From Sphingomonadaceae bacterium (GTDB lineage: Bacteria > Pseudomonadota > Alphaproteobacteria > Sphingomonadales > Sphingomonadaceae): 64,000 bases of DNA. The translations under genes were made by a program, and so were the position numbers. Location of the stretch: positions 186,001 to 250,000 of the forward strand of contig JACKLA010000001.1 in the NCBI GenBank assembly GCA_024236155.1. The letters run 5' to 3'. Positions 16,512-24,624 of the stretch are shown here, in pieces. Within the stretch, counting starts at the first letter, position 1, and each line of letters begins with the position of its first letter. The notes under the pieces were generated by a model, which did not search any database, was not told where the DNA came from, and saw nothing but the letters and a program-made list of their open reading frames with translations.

Positions 16512-18371
16512 CTAGGCCGCTTCGCCGGCAGTAAACTGCAGGCTGGCAAGATGGCTGTAGAGACCGCCCGCCACCGATAGTTCAGCATGCGTGCCCTGTT
16601 CGACAATGCGCCCCTCTTCCATCACCACGATCCGGTCTGCCGCGCGAACGGTGGCAAGCCGGTGCGCGATAACCAGCGTGGTGCGGTTTTCCATCAGCCG
16701 GTCGAGCGCCTGCTGCACCAGCCGCTCGCTTTCGGCATCGAGCGCGCTGGTCGCCTCGTCGAGCAGCAGGATCGGCGCATCGCGCAGCAGGGCGCGGGCG
16801 ATCGCCACCCTCTGCTGCTGACCGCCGGAAAGCCGCGTGCCGCTTTCACCAAGGAAGGTATCGAGTCCGTCGGGCAGTTCGCGCAGGAAGCGTTCGGCGT
16901 TGGCCGCGCGGGCGGCCTCCCAGATATCCTCGTCGCTCGCCTGCCAGTTGCCATAGCGCAGATTGTCGCGCGCGTCGGCGCTGAACAGCACGCCATCCTG
17001 CGGGACGAGCGCGAACCGCTGGCGAATGTCGGCCGGATCGGCGCTGGTCAGCGGCACGCCATCGAGCCGGATCGAGCCTGCCTGCGGGTCGTAGAACCGT
17101 TCGGCGAGCTGGAAGATGGTCGATTTGCCCGCGCCCGAAGGGCCGACAATGGCCACGGTTTCACCCGGTTCGATCTCCAGCGTGAAATCCTTGAGCGCCG
17201 CAGTTTCAGGCCGTGTCGGATAGCGGAAGGTGACATTGCGGAACGACAGGTTCCCGCGCGGCGGCACCGGCAGCGCCAGCGGGCGCTCTGGCACGGTAAC
17301 GGTCGGTTCTTCCTCAAGCAGTTCGTTGAGCCTGCTCGCCGCCCCCGCACCACGCAACAGGTCACCATAGACTTCGGTCAGCGAACCGAATGCACCCGCA
17401 ACAAGGCCGCCAACCACGACAAATGCGAAAATAGTCCCGCCGCTGATCTCACCGCTTGCGACGCCGTTCGCACCGCGCCACATCAGCAGCGTAATAGAGC
17501 CGAAAATCAGCAGGATGATGATCGAGGTCATCACTGCGCGAATAAGGATGCGCCGTTTGGCCACCGTGAAGGTCTTCTCGACCGCAACGCCGAATCGGTC
17601 GGCCTCCCGATTTTCCTGGTTGAAGGCCTGGACGATCTTCATTGCACCGAGGACTTCGGTCACCATCGCACCGACATCGGCCACGCGATCCTGGCTGGTG
17701 CGCGAGACGTTGCGCAAGCGTCGACCGAAAACCGTGATCGGAATGACAATCGCGGGAATCACCAATGCGAGCCCGATGGTCATCTGAGGTGCAAGCCAGA
17801 ACAGATAGATCGTGCCGCCAATCGCCATGAGCGAATTTCGCAAAGCGACCGAAACCGTCGTGCCGACCACTTGCTCGATCAGCGTCGTGTCCGACGTCAT
17901 CCGGCTGGAAATTTCCTTCGGACTGTTCTCTTCATAAAAGCCGGGAGCAAGTCGCAAGAGGTTCCGCTGCACTTTCAGCCGGATATCGGCCACCACTCGT
18001 TCACCCAGCCAGCTGACAAAGTAGAATCGCAGTGCCGTTCCAAGGGCCAGCACACCCACAATCATCAGAAGATAGCGGAACCAGCGGGCGATATCCGCCG
18101 GATCGCCGCCAGCCGCGAATCCACGATCAATCACCAGCTTGAACCCGGCAGGAATAGCCAAAGTCGCCGCCGCAGTGATGACCAGTGCGACAAAGGCAAG
18201 CACAACTTGCGTCGGATATTTCGCAGCCTCAGCATAGATCATCCGCAGGGGGCGAAGGTTGCGCGAAGGTTTTGCCTCGCCCTCCACTTGGGTTTTCTTG
18301 CGTCGCCGGGAAAGAAATGATGGCGCTGAAGCCTGCTCAGTCCCGGCGGTATCGTCCTGCGGCGCTTCCAT
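16512..18371 (-). CDS. ABC transporter, fused permease-ATPase (MsbA-like exporter)
   Basis: A 619-residue half-transporter. A six-span membrane domain occupies about residues 55-340 (spans such as VVLAFVALVITAAATLAIPAG and YLLMIVGVLALGTALRFYFV). The nucleotide-binding domain follows: Walker A IVGPSGAGKSTIFQLAE, signature LSGGQQQRVAIARALL, Walker B ILLLDEATSALD, and an H-loop VIAHRLATV. The architecture fits the homodimeric exporters that move lipids, peptides or drugs; the cargo is unknown. ATG 18371 (MEAPQDDT) is chosen, as the open frame further upstream (to 18485) is basic and crosses the putative phaZ regulatory sites. It is divergent from phaZ. Confidence 0.92.
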   Translation of the reverse strand: MEAPQDDTAGTEQASAPSFLSRRRKKTQVEGEAKPSRNLRPLRMIYAEAAKYPTQVVLAFVALVITAAATLAIPAGFKLVIDRGFAAGGDPADIARWFRYLLMIVGVLALGTALRFYFVSWLGERVVADIRLKVQRNLLRLAPGFYEENSPKEISSRMTSDTTLIEQVVGTTVSVALRNSLMAIGGTIYLFWLAPQMTIGLALVIPAIVIPITVFGRRLRNVSRTSQDRVADVGAMVTEVLGAMKIVQAFNQENREADRFGVAVEKTFTVAKRRILIRAVMTSIIILLIFGSITLLMWRGANGVASGEISGGTIFAFVVVGGLVAGAFGSLTEVYGDLLRGAGAASRLNELLEEEPTVTVPERPLALPVPPRGNLSFRNVTFRYPTRPETAALKDFTLEIEPGETVAIVGPSGAGKSTIFQLAERFYDPQAGSIRLDGVPLTSADPADIRQRFALVPQDGVLFSADARDNLRYGNWQASDEDIWEAARAANAERFLRELPDGLDTFLGESGTRLSGGQQQRVAIARALLRDAPILLLDEATSALDAESERLVQQALDRLMENRTTLVIAHRLATVRAADRIVVMEEGRIVEQGTHAELSVAGGLYSHLASLQFTAGEAA

Positions 18372-18443
18372 GCGGCGGAAGTAGCGATGACACAGGCGGA
18401 TTTCCACCACCTGCACGCGCTTTTCCCGCCTGACAGAAAATGA

Positions 18444-18488
18444 TGCATTGCACAAAACCGCTTGAAGCGGCAGTGTGCGCTGCACAAA
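18444..18488. promoter_or_regulatory. Pair of TGCA-type sites upstream of phaZ
   Basis: TGCATTGCACAAA (18444-18456) and TGCGCTGCACAAA (18476-18488) match at 11 of 13 positions and are spaced by 32 bp, i.e. three helical turns, so a protein would see both on the same face. They sit 47-91 bases before the phaZ start. The TGCA-N-TGCA core resembles the TGC-rich sites described for the polyhydroxyalkanoate regulator PhaR of other proteobacteria; that identification is from memory and unproven. Confidence 0.55.
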
Positions 18489-18534
18489 TGGTCCGACAGA
18501 GACCTTATGATACCAGCCAGCAGGGGAATCGGGT

Positions 18535-19779
18535 TTGCTTTATCACGCCTATGAATTGCAGCGTTCGTGGCTCAGCAGTGCCAGCGCATGGGCCTCTATC
18601 GGGGCCGAAATGCTGTCCAATCCGCGCCTGCCGCTCGGTTATCTCGGCATGGGTTCGACCATGGCTTCCGCGCTGGAAGTCTTCGCCCACGCAGCCGCGC
18701 CTTACGGCAAACCCGCGTTCGGGATCGAAGAGGTCGAAGTGGGCGGCAAGGTCTTTGCCGTCGAAGAAGCGACCGTGGTCAACAAGCCGTTCGGCGACCT
18801 CAAGCGGTTCACCCGCGAAGGCCTGCCCAAAAACGCCCCGCGCCTGCTGATCGTGGCCCCGATGAGCGGCCACTATGCGACGCTGCTGCGCGGCACCGTC
18901 GCGCGGATGATCGAAAGCTGCGAGGTCTACATCACCGATTGGGCCGATGCGAAGCTGGTGCCGACGCATGAGGGCCACTTCGACCTCGACGATTACATGG
19001 ACTATCTGATCGAGTTCCTCGAGTTCATCGGTCCGGGCGCGCATATGATGGCGGTGTGCCAGCCCTCGGTGCCCGCGCTCGCGGCAACCGCGATCATGAA
19101 TCGCGACAAGCACCCGGCAACACCGAAGACACTGACCATGATGGGCGGGCCGATCGACACTCGCGAAAGCCCGACCACGGTCAACGACCTGGCGATGGAA
19201 CGCCCGATCGAATGGTTCCGCCACACGGTGATTGCGACCGTGCCGATGCAATATCGCGGCGCGGGGCGGCGGGTTTATCCCGGGTTCCTGCAACTTGCCG
19301 GGTTCATGAGCATGAACCTCGGCAGCCACATGATGAGCCATTACGAGATGTTCAAGCATCTCACTATCGGCGACGATGAAAGCGCGCAGGCGACCAAGGA
19401 TTTCTACGACGAGTACCGCTCGGTCTGCGACATGACGGCGGAATTCTACCTCCAGACGGTCGAGGAAGTGTTCCAGAAACACTCGATTCCCAACGGGACA
19501 TTCGAACATCGCGGCAAGCGGGTCGACCTGGGCCATATCACCGGGACGGCGATCCTCGCGGTCGAAGGCGAGCGCGACGATATTTCAGGCGTCGGCCAGA
19601 CCAAGGCCGCGCTGCATTTCGCCACCGGTCTCGCCGAATCGAAGAAGGGCTATTACCTCGCCGAAGGTGCCGGGCACTACGGCATCTTCAACGGCAGCAA
19701 GTGGCGCAACAAGGTGGCCCCGACGGTTGAGGCGTTCATCGCCAAGCATGGCTCGGCAAAACTGAAGGCGGTGGCCTAG
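18535..19779 (+). CDS. phaZ: Intracellular polyhydroxyalkanoate depolymerase PhaZ
   Basis: A 414-residue hydrolase releasing hydroxyalkanoate units from stored granules. The catalytic Cys lies in MMAVCQPSVPALAATAIM (about 183), the Cys-nucleophile type of intracellular depolymerase rather than a Ser lipase box. The His/Asp partners are in the C-terminal GAGHYGIFNGSKWRN and AILAVEGERDDISG segments. The family-typical N-terminus is MLYHAYELQRSW, here starting from TTG at 18535, with AGGGGAA 7 bases before it; there is no in-frame ATG before MLSNP. The rare TTG start and the paired TGCA sites upstream suggest tuned expression. No granule-associated genes lie adjacent; phaB is 27 kb away. Confidence 0.95.
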   Translation: MLYHAYELQRSWLSSASAWASIGAEMLSNPRLPLGYLGMGSTMASALEVFAHAAAPYGKPAFGIEEVEVGGKVFAVEEATVVNKPFGDLKRFTREGLPKNAPRLLIVAPMSGHYATLLRGTVARMIESCEVYITDWADAKLVPTHEGHFDLDDYMDYLIEFLEFIGPGAHMMAVCQPSVPALAATAIMNRDKHPATPKTLTMMGGPIDTRESPTTVNDLAMERPIEWFRHTVIATVPMQYRGAGRRVYPGFLQLAGFMSMNLGSHMMSHYEMFKHLTIGDDESAQATKDFYDEYRSVCDMTAEFYLQTVEEVFQKHSIPNGTFEHRGKRVDLGHITGTAILAVEGERDDISGVGQTKAALHFATGLAESKKGYYLAEGAGHYGIFNGSKWRNKVAPTVEAFIAKHGSAKLKAVA

Positions 19780-19782
19780 TTC

Positions 19783-20385
19783 CTAGGTTTGCTCGGGAGT
19801 ATTCCCACCGCCGAGAATCCGCTTGATAATGCGGCGCGCGACGAGCAGCAGCCAGATCGTCAGCGCGAGCAGTACCAGCGCGATACCGCCGGCGACATAG
19901 GGATATTCGTAAGCAGTGTAGAGCAGGCCGACCGTCGCCACGTCCTCGACACTGGACAGCGCGAAATTGCTCACCGGCTCCGGGCTGGTGTTGACCACAC
20001 CGCGCGCACTCGCCTTGCCGGCATGCGATGCCAGCGCCGCGCCGCCACCGAGCACAAAGGCGACGACCTGCGTCGCCGGGTCGGACGGGTCGACGATCGC
20101 CAACGCCAGCAGGGCGCCGCCAATAGGCCGGACGAATGTGTGCACGGCATCCCACGCCGAATCGAGCCACATCACCTTGTCGGCGAAAAACTCGGCCACT
20201 GCTGCGATACCGGCGATGCCCATGACCCACGGGTTTTCGAGCACGCCGAGGCTGGCAAGATGTTCGGGCAAGGGCAGCACATCGAACCGCATCGCCAGCC
20301 CGGTCGCGAATATGCACAAGTAGAGCCGCCAGCCCGCCAGCAGGCTGACACTCCCGGCAATGCCGATAATCTCCATGATCCCCAT
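19783..20385 (-). CDS. DUF4126 multi-span membrane protein
   Basis: A 200-residue integral membrane protein starting at ATG 20385 after GAGGAGG. About five hydrophobic segments are visible: IIGIAGSVSLLAGWRLYLCI, WVMGIAGIAAVAEFFADKVM, GGALLALAIVD, VVAFVLGGGAALASHAGKA and GGIALVLLALTIWLLLVA. The Asp/Trp-containing DKVMWLDSAWDAVHTFVRPI and the Gly/Ala-rich helices are typical of DUF4126. The function is unknown. It converges on phaZ with 3 bases between stops, and has no evident link to it. Confidence 0.82.
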   Translation of the reverse strand: MGIMEIIGIAGSVSLLAGWRLYLCIFATGLAMRFDVLPLPEHLASLGVLENPWVMGIAGIAAVAEFFADKVMWLDSAWDAVHTFVRPIGGALLALAIVDPSDPATQVVAFVLGGGAALASHAGKASARGVVNTSPEPVSNFALSSVEDVATVGLLYTAYEYPYVAGGIALVLLALTIWLLLVARRIIKRILGGGNTPEQT

Positions 20386-20441
20386 AGGTGCGACCTCCTC
20401 TCGGGCCGACAATGCGCCTTCAGGCCTGCACGGGCAAGTCG

Positions 20442-21044
20442 CTAGCTCGCCTCGCCGACCATTTCCGGCTGTTGGGGACATGAAAACTCAGCCTTGCGCG
20501 TCGCATCGGCAAATTCGCGCGCCTTCTGGTTCGCATCGGGCGTGTTCCCCGCGATCTGCACCACGCGGCAGCCGGGCGATCCGCTTCTGCCCACTGTCTC
20601 GACCGCCAACACCGTGCGACCGGCCTGGCCGGTTTCGAGCGAGACGTCCTTGAAGCGGAAAATTACCGCAAAGGGTTCGCCGCCCTCCAGCCGCCATTCG
20701 ATCGTATCGCCGATATCGTTGAATGCCGAAATCGTCTGGAAACCGTCATCGTCGACCCCGGCGTCGAGATCGAACCGACCATCACCCTCCTGCACGAAGA
20801 TCGCGGCTTTGCCGAAGCCATGGCACTGGAAGGTCGCCGAGGAACCTTCCTCACGCTCTTCGCTCAACACATCGCATTTCTCGAGGTCGAAATCGGTGTA
20901 GGTCGAGGCGAACAGCGGCGCGGCATCCTGCGCCGCCTGTTCCTTCGTCGGCCCGGGTTCCGCGTCGGGCACCTCATCCGAACGGTCGCATGCGGCGAGG
21001 CAAAGCAAGGCGAGCGGTACAAGCGAATATCCGGCGAGTTTCAT
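20442..21044 (-). CDS. Lipoprotein of unknown function
   Basis: A 200-residue protein with lipobox LAAC (Cys 19, LALLCLAACDRSDE). The mature part mixes beta-type segments (GRFDLDAGVDDDGFQTISAF, EWRLEGGEPFAVIFRFKDV) with two Cys near the C-terminus (SPGCRVVQIAG and EFSCPQQPE) and one in SATFQCHG. It is presumably periplasmic and disulfide-containing. Its stop is 57 bases before the DUF4126 start. I do not recognise the family. Confidence 0.78.
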   Translation of the reverse strand: MKLAGYSLVPLALLCLAACDRSDEVPDAEPGPTKEQAAQDAAPLFASTYTDFDLEKCDVLSEEREEGSSATFQCHGFGKAAIFVQEGDGRFDLDAGVDDDGFQTISAFNDIGDTIEWRLEGGEPFAVIFRFKDVSLETGQAGRTVLAVETVGRSGSPGCRVVQIAGNTPDANQKAREFADATRKAEFSCPQQPEMVGEAS

Positions 21045-21078
21045 CCCATTTCCCCACTACCCTGCTGCCCAAACGCAA

Positions 21079-21110
21079 CGGGCGGCATCCGGTTTCCCGG
21101 ATACCGCCCG
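21079..21110 (-). terminator. Strong hairpin with GAAA loop after the thiolase gene
   Basis: On the minus strand CGGGCGGTATCCGG, loop GAAA, CCGGATGCCGCCCG: a 14-bp stem with one wobble and a GNRA-type tetraloop, 35 bases beyond the thiolase stop. The following T tract is poor (TTGCGTTTGG), and ATTTT flanks the other side, so it may be bidirectional or act as an mRNA 3'-end stabiliser. Confidence 0.6.
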
Positions 21111-21145
21111 CATTTTCAAGGCCTGGGCCAGAAACGGGGTTCGGA

Positions 21146-22330
21146 TCAGAAGACCTCGAACAGGCCCGCTGCGCCCTGGCCACCGCCGATGCACATGGTG
21201 ACAACGGCGTATTTCGCGCCCCGACGCTTGCCTTCGATCAGCGCATGGCCGGTGCAACGCGCGCCGGTCATGCCGAAGGGGTGGCCGATCGAGATCGAGC
21301 CGCCATTGACGTTGAGCAGCTCGTCGGGAATGCCCAGCTTGTCACGGCAGTACAGAACCTGCACGGCAAAGGCTTCGTTGAGTTCCCACAGGCCGATATC
21401 GTCCATTTTCAGGTTGAAGCGTTCAAGCAGCTTGGGAATGGCGAAAACCGGGCCGATGCCCATTTCGTCAGGCTCTGTGCCTGCAACGGCCATGCCGACA
21501 TAGCGGCCAAGCGGCTCGAGCCCGCGCTTTTCGGCCGTCTTGGCCTCCATCACTACGCAGGCGGAAGATCCGTCGCTGAGCTGGCTGGCATTGCCGGCGG
21601 TGATTACGCCGCCTTCGCCCATCACCGGCTTGAGGCTGGCAAGCCCTTCGAGCGTGGTGTCGGGACGGTTGCAGTCGTCGCGCGTAGCGGTGACTTCCTG
21701 GTAGGAGACTTCCTTGGTCTCCTTGTCCATCACCGCCATGGTCGCGGTGCAGGGCACGATCTCATCGTCGAACTTGCCCGAGGCCTGCGCAGCGGCAGTG
21801 CGCTGCTGCGACTGGAGCGAATATTCGTCCTGGTATTCACGGCTGATATCGTAGCGCTTGGCCACGACTTCCGCCGTACCGATCATCGGCATGTAAATAT
21901 GCGGGTGCATTTCAAGCAGCTCGCGATCAGGCTCGATGAACATCTTGCCGCTGCCGACCACCTTGGAAATGCTTTCCAGGCCGCCCGCGACGCAGATGTC
22001 CATATTGTCGGTGATGACCTGCTTGGCAGCGGTCGCCACGGTCATCAGGCCCGAGGAACACTGGCGATCGATGGTCATCGCCGGAACGGTTACCGGAAGG
22101 CCCGCGCGCAACGCGGCGAGGCGCGCGACATTGCCGCCGGTCGAGCCCTGCTGCACCGCGCAGCCCATAACGACATCGTCAATCTCGCCACCCTCGAGCC
22201 CGGCGCGCTCGACTGCGGCCTTGATCGACCACCCGCCCAGCGTCGCGCCAGTGGTGTTGTTGAAAGCACCGCGTGCCGCCTTGGTCAGCGGGGTGCGGGC
22301 GGTGGAGACGATTACTGCGTCACGTGACAT
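21146..22330 (-). CDS. Acetyl-CoA C-acyltransferase (thiolase)
   Basis: A 394-residue thiolase with the normal motif set: nucleophile Cys in IDRQCSSGLMTVATAAKQ (about 89), NVNGGSISIGHPFGMTGAR (about 340-358) and CIGGGQGAAGLFE at the C-terminus. The DEFS-type substrate loop reads YDISREYQDEYSLQSQQRTA. It is a member of the degradative or broad-specificity group by sequence feel; this is not certain. A MaoC hydratase lies 110 bases upstream on the same strand, so it may take part in one acyl-CoA route. Confidence 0.94.
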   Translation of the reverse strand: MSRDAVIVSTARTPLTKAARGAFNNTTGATLGGWSIKAAVERAGLEGGEIDDVVMGCAVQQGSTGGNVARLAALRAGLPVTVPAMTIDRQCSSGLMTVATAAKQVITDNMDICVAGGLESISKVVGSGKMFIEPDRELLEMHPHIYMPMIGTAEVVAKRYDISREYQDEYSLQSQQRTAAAQASGKFDDEIVPCTATMAVMDKETKEVSYQEVTATRDDCNRPDTTLEGLASLKPVMGEGGVITAGNASQLSDGSSACVVMEAKTAEKRGLEPLGRYVGMAVAGTEPDEMGIGPVFAIPKLLERFNLKMDDIGLWELNEAFAVQVLYCRDKLGIPDELLNVNGGSISIGHPFGMTGARCTGHALIEGKRRGAKYAVVTMCIGGGQGAAGLFEVF

Positions 22331-22440
22331 GAGAAATTCCTCGGTTCATCGCGCCGATACGAGCCGGACGCGCGGGGGGTTGGGAAACAAGATAGGGGCC
22401 GCCAGCCGCCCTGCAACGGCGCGGGCAAGCGACCGCCGGA

Positions 22441-22890
22441 TCAAACGAAAATCTGGGTGATCCATTCGCAGATCAGGGCAGGCTTGTCCTCGCCCTCGAT
22501 CTCGATGGTGATTTCGCAGGTCTGCTGCCACTGACCGGGGCGCTTCTCGACCATTTCGAGCAGCTTCCAGTGACCACGGATGCGCTTGCCGCTGCGAACG
22601 GGCGAGATGAAACGCGTCTTGTTGCCACCATAGTTGACGCCCATCTTCACGCCTTCGAGACGCGGCATGTCCGAATTGGCCGAGAGATAGGGGATCATCG
22701 ACAGGGTCAGGAAGCCATGCGCGATGGTGCCGCCGAACGGCGTCATCTTGGCAGCTTCTTCATTGACGTGGATGAACTGGTGATCGCCAGTCGCGTCGGC
22801 GAACTGGTTGATGCGTTCCTGGCTCATATCGACCCATTCGCTGGTCGCGATCGTTTCGCCGGTTTTCGCTGCAATATCCTGCGGGCTCAT
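22441..22890 (-). CDS. MaoC family (R)-specific enoyl-CoA hydratase
   Basis: A 149-residue hot-dog-fold protein. The hydratase-2 motif is clear: FADATGDHQFIHVNEEAA with catalytic Asp and His, then PFGGTIAHGFLTLSMIPYL with the Ser/Gly loop. Enzymes of this size hydrate trans-2-enoyl-CoA to (R)-3-hydroxyacyl-CoA, the form usable for polyhydroxyalkanoate synthesis; NodN-like proteins of unknown role have the same pattern. It precedes the thiolase on the same strand by 110 bases. Confidence 0.9.
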   Translation of the reverse strand: MSPQDIAAKTGETIATSEWVDMSQERINQFADATGDHQFIHVNEEAAKMTPFGGTIAHGFLTLSMIPYLSANSDMPRLEGVKMGVNYGGNKTRFISPVRSGKRIRGHWKLLEMVEKRPGQWQQTCEITIEIEGEDKPALICEWITQIFV

Positions 22891-22976
22891 GCGCCTCTCC
22901 TTGAATGGCCGCTATCGGGTGATGCGGCGCACCATGGCGCATGATCTTCGTTAGCGCAACGAGGTTTCCGTAAACG

Positions 22977-24371
22977 TCAACCTGCCGCTACGGCATCGCC
23001 TGCGGGAAGTGCGGCACTTGCCTGCCGCAAGGCACGGCGCTGGCGGGCCTCATGCGAATCGATCCGCTTGCAATAACTCCAGAAGGCGCATTGCAACGCG
23101 ACGATCATCAGCACGAAGGGCTGGTAGGCGATGCCCTGGAACAGCGACCCGACGAGATAGACGATCTGGGCATATTCCAGCGCGGTTGCGAGCGGTGCGA
23201 TCCATTCGCGCCCCTCTGCCTCGCCATTGCGTTGCCGCTTGCGCCAGCGCCGCCTGAGCCGTTCCATCTGCCACAGGCCAAGCCCGTGGAGCAACAGCCA
23301 CATGAACAGCCCCGGCCAGCCTTGCTCGCCCAGCATCTCGAACACAGCGGAATGATAGGCGCGCGCCTCGTCGGTCACCTCCTGGTATTCAACTGCAGTC
23401 GTGTTCCCCTGCTGCTCGCGGATCGGCATATTGTAAGTAAAGCTGTTGCCGCGAAACGCGTCGAAACCGCCGCCGGTCGGGTTCTCCGTCGCGTAGTCGA
23501 TGGTCCATTCCCACACCGCCACACGGGTAGAGGCCGATTCGTCGCCATCGGTGCTGCCGAGGGTCGACATGCGTTCGTAATAGCTGGCGGGCAGGAAAGG
23601 CAGGGCGACAAGGCCCAGCGTCACCCCGGCGACAATAAAGGTCAGCCGCCGTTTCACATCGCGCAGCGCAAGGACGAGGAGCACAGCGATACAGATAAGC
23701 CCGGTACGCGCCTCGGTGCCGACCGGCATCAGCAGGCAGGCGAAAACCAGTCCGGCGGAAAACAGCTTCACGCGCCATTCGGGCGGGAAAATCGTGCCGT
23801 ATTTGTTGAACCAGACAATCAGCGGGATGATACAGATCGCCACCGTCGCCAGCGTCGAGCTTTCGTAAAGGCCGCTATTGTCGTTGACGAAGAACAGCTG
23901 CGCTTCATAGCCGCCCCCGCCCAGCACAACCTTGATCCCGGCGCTGATGATGATGGCCGAGACGGTCAGGATCATGATGAGCAGCGCGCCCTCGAGCCGC
24001 GCGCGGGTGGTAATGGTCAGCGGCAGGAAGATCGCAAAGAACAGCGCCTTCCACACCCAGCTCCATTTTTCGGCGGCAAATTCGGGGAAATCGGCCCGTC
24101 CGGTGGTCCACATGCAATAGAGCAGCAGCGCCAGCATGATGCCCTGCCGCACGGTGAAGCGGCTGCCATGTTTGGGATCGGTCAGCAGCCAGCCGGCAAA
24201 GGCTGCGACGAACGTCAACAGCGACGGCTGGAGCGCGGGCATGAGCGTCCAGCCCATTTTCCCCGGCGCAAGGATATCGACATAGAGATAGGCCAGCACC
24301 CACACGAAAGGGCGCCGGAACCCGACCGCAATGAAGCCGACAAGGAAGGCAAACAGGGCAAGGTCAAGCAT
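22977..24371 (-). CDS. Polytopic O-ligase/polymerase-like protein (exosortase-A-associated type)
   Basis: A 464-residue integral membrane protein starting at ATG 24371 behind GAGGGC. About ten hydrophobic spans are visible, with a large soluble loop of about 70 residues (NSFTYNMPIREQQGNTTAVE, VFEMLGEQGWPGLFMWLLLH). The O-antigen ligase-type pattern is clear: SSTLATVAICIIPLIVWF, GTEARTGLICIAVLLVLAL, and a conserved loop with FDAFRGN. It resembles the putative O-glycosylation ligase family that accompanies exosortase A in Gram-negatives. The neighbour at 24625 is of the same system, but no exosortase, PEP-CTERM or sugar transferase is seen in the window. The reading frame extends to 24458 without a start signal. 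Confidence 0.78.
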   Translation of the reverse strand: MLDLALFAFLVGFIAVGFRRPFVWVLAYLYVDILAPGKMGWTLMPALQPSLLTFVAAFAGWLLTDPKHGSRFTVRQGIMLALLLYCMWTTGRADFPEFAAEKWSWVWKALFFAIFLPLTITTRARLEGALLIMILTVSAIIISAGIKVVLGGGGYEAQLFFVNDNSGLYESSTLATVAICIIPLIVWFNKYGTIFPPEWRVKLFSAGLVFACLLMPVGTEARTGLICIAVLLVLALRDVKRRLTFIVAGVTLGLVALPFLPASYYERMSTLGSTDGDESASTRVAVWEWTIDYATENPTGGGFDAFRGNSFTYNMPIREQQGNTTAVEYQEVTDEARAYHSAVFEMLGEQGWPGLFMWLLLHGLGLWQMERLRRRWRKRQRNGEAEGREWIAPLATALEYAQIVYLVGSLFQGIAYQPFVLMIVALQCAFWSYCKRIDSHEARQRRALRQASAALPAGDAVAAG

Positions 24372-24567
24372 CGGCACTGCCCTCGCTCGCCTGCGCATCG
24401 ATGCGAAGCGGCTTCTTGGGCCGATCGTCGAGTTCGTCTTCGTGATCGAGATCGTCACGCCCGATCAGGCGCAGCAATGCGATCACGATCAGCGCATGCG
24501 TCAGTCCGAGGGCGAAATAGTCGATCACGGTGGTCGTCGGGGCCTTTGCGGCGGTTTCAGTCCGCAC
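24364..24567 (-). CDS. Small protein with one membrane helix, overlapping the O-ligase-like gene
   Basis: A 67-residue protein starting with GTG at 24567. One hydrophobic helix (DYFALGLTHALIVIALLRLI, about 16-35) is followed by an acidic, then basic cytoplasmic tail (GRDDLDHEDELDDRPKKPLR). Its stop overlaps the next start by 8 bases, implying translational coupling with the O-ligase-like gene. No family is recognised. It may be a partner subunit; the short size, GTG start and lack of a strong ribosome site make it moderate in certainty. Confidence 0.55.
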   Translation of the reverse strand: MRTETAAKAPTTTVIDYFALGLTHALIVIALLRLIGRDDLDHEDELDDRPKKPLRIDAQASEGSADA

Positions 24568-24624
24568 GCGTTACCAGCGAGCGGTTGACGCGGCGTTAAG
24601 CCTATTGTGGCAAAGCGCCGGACC

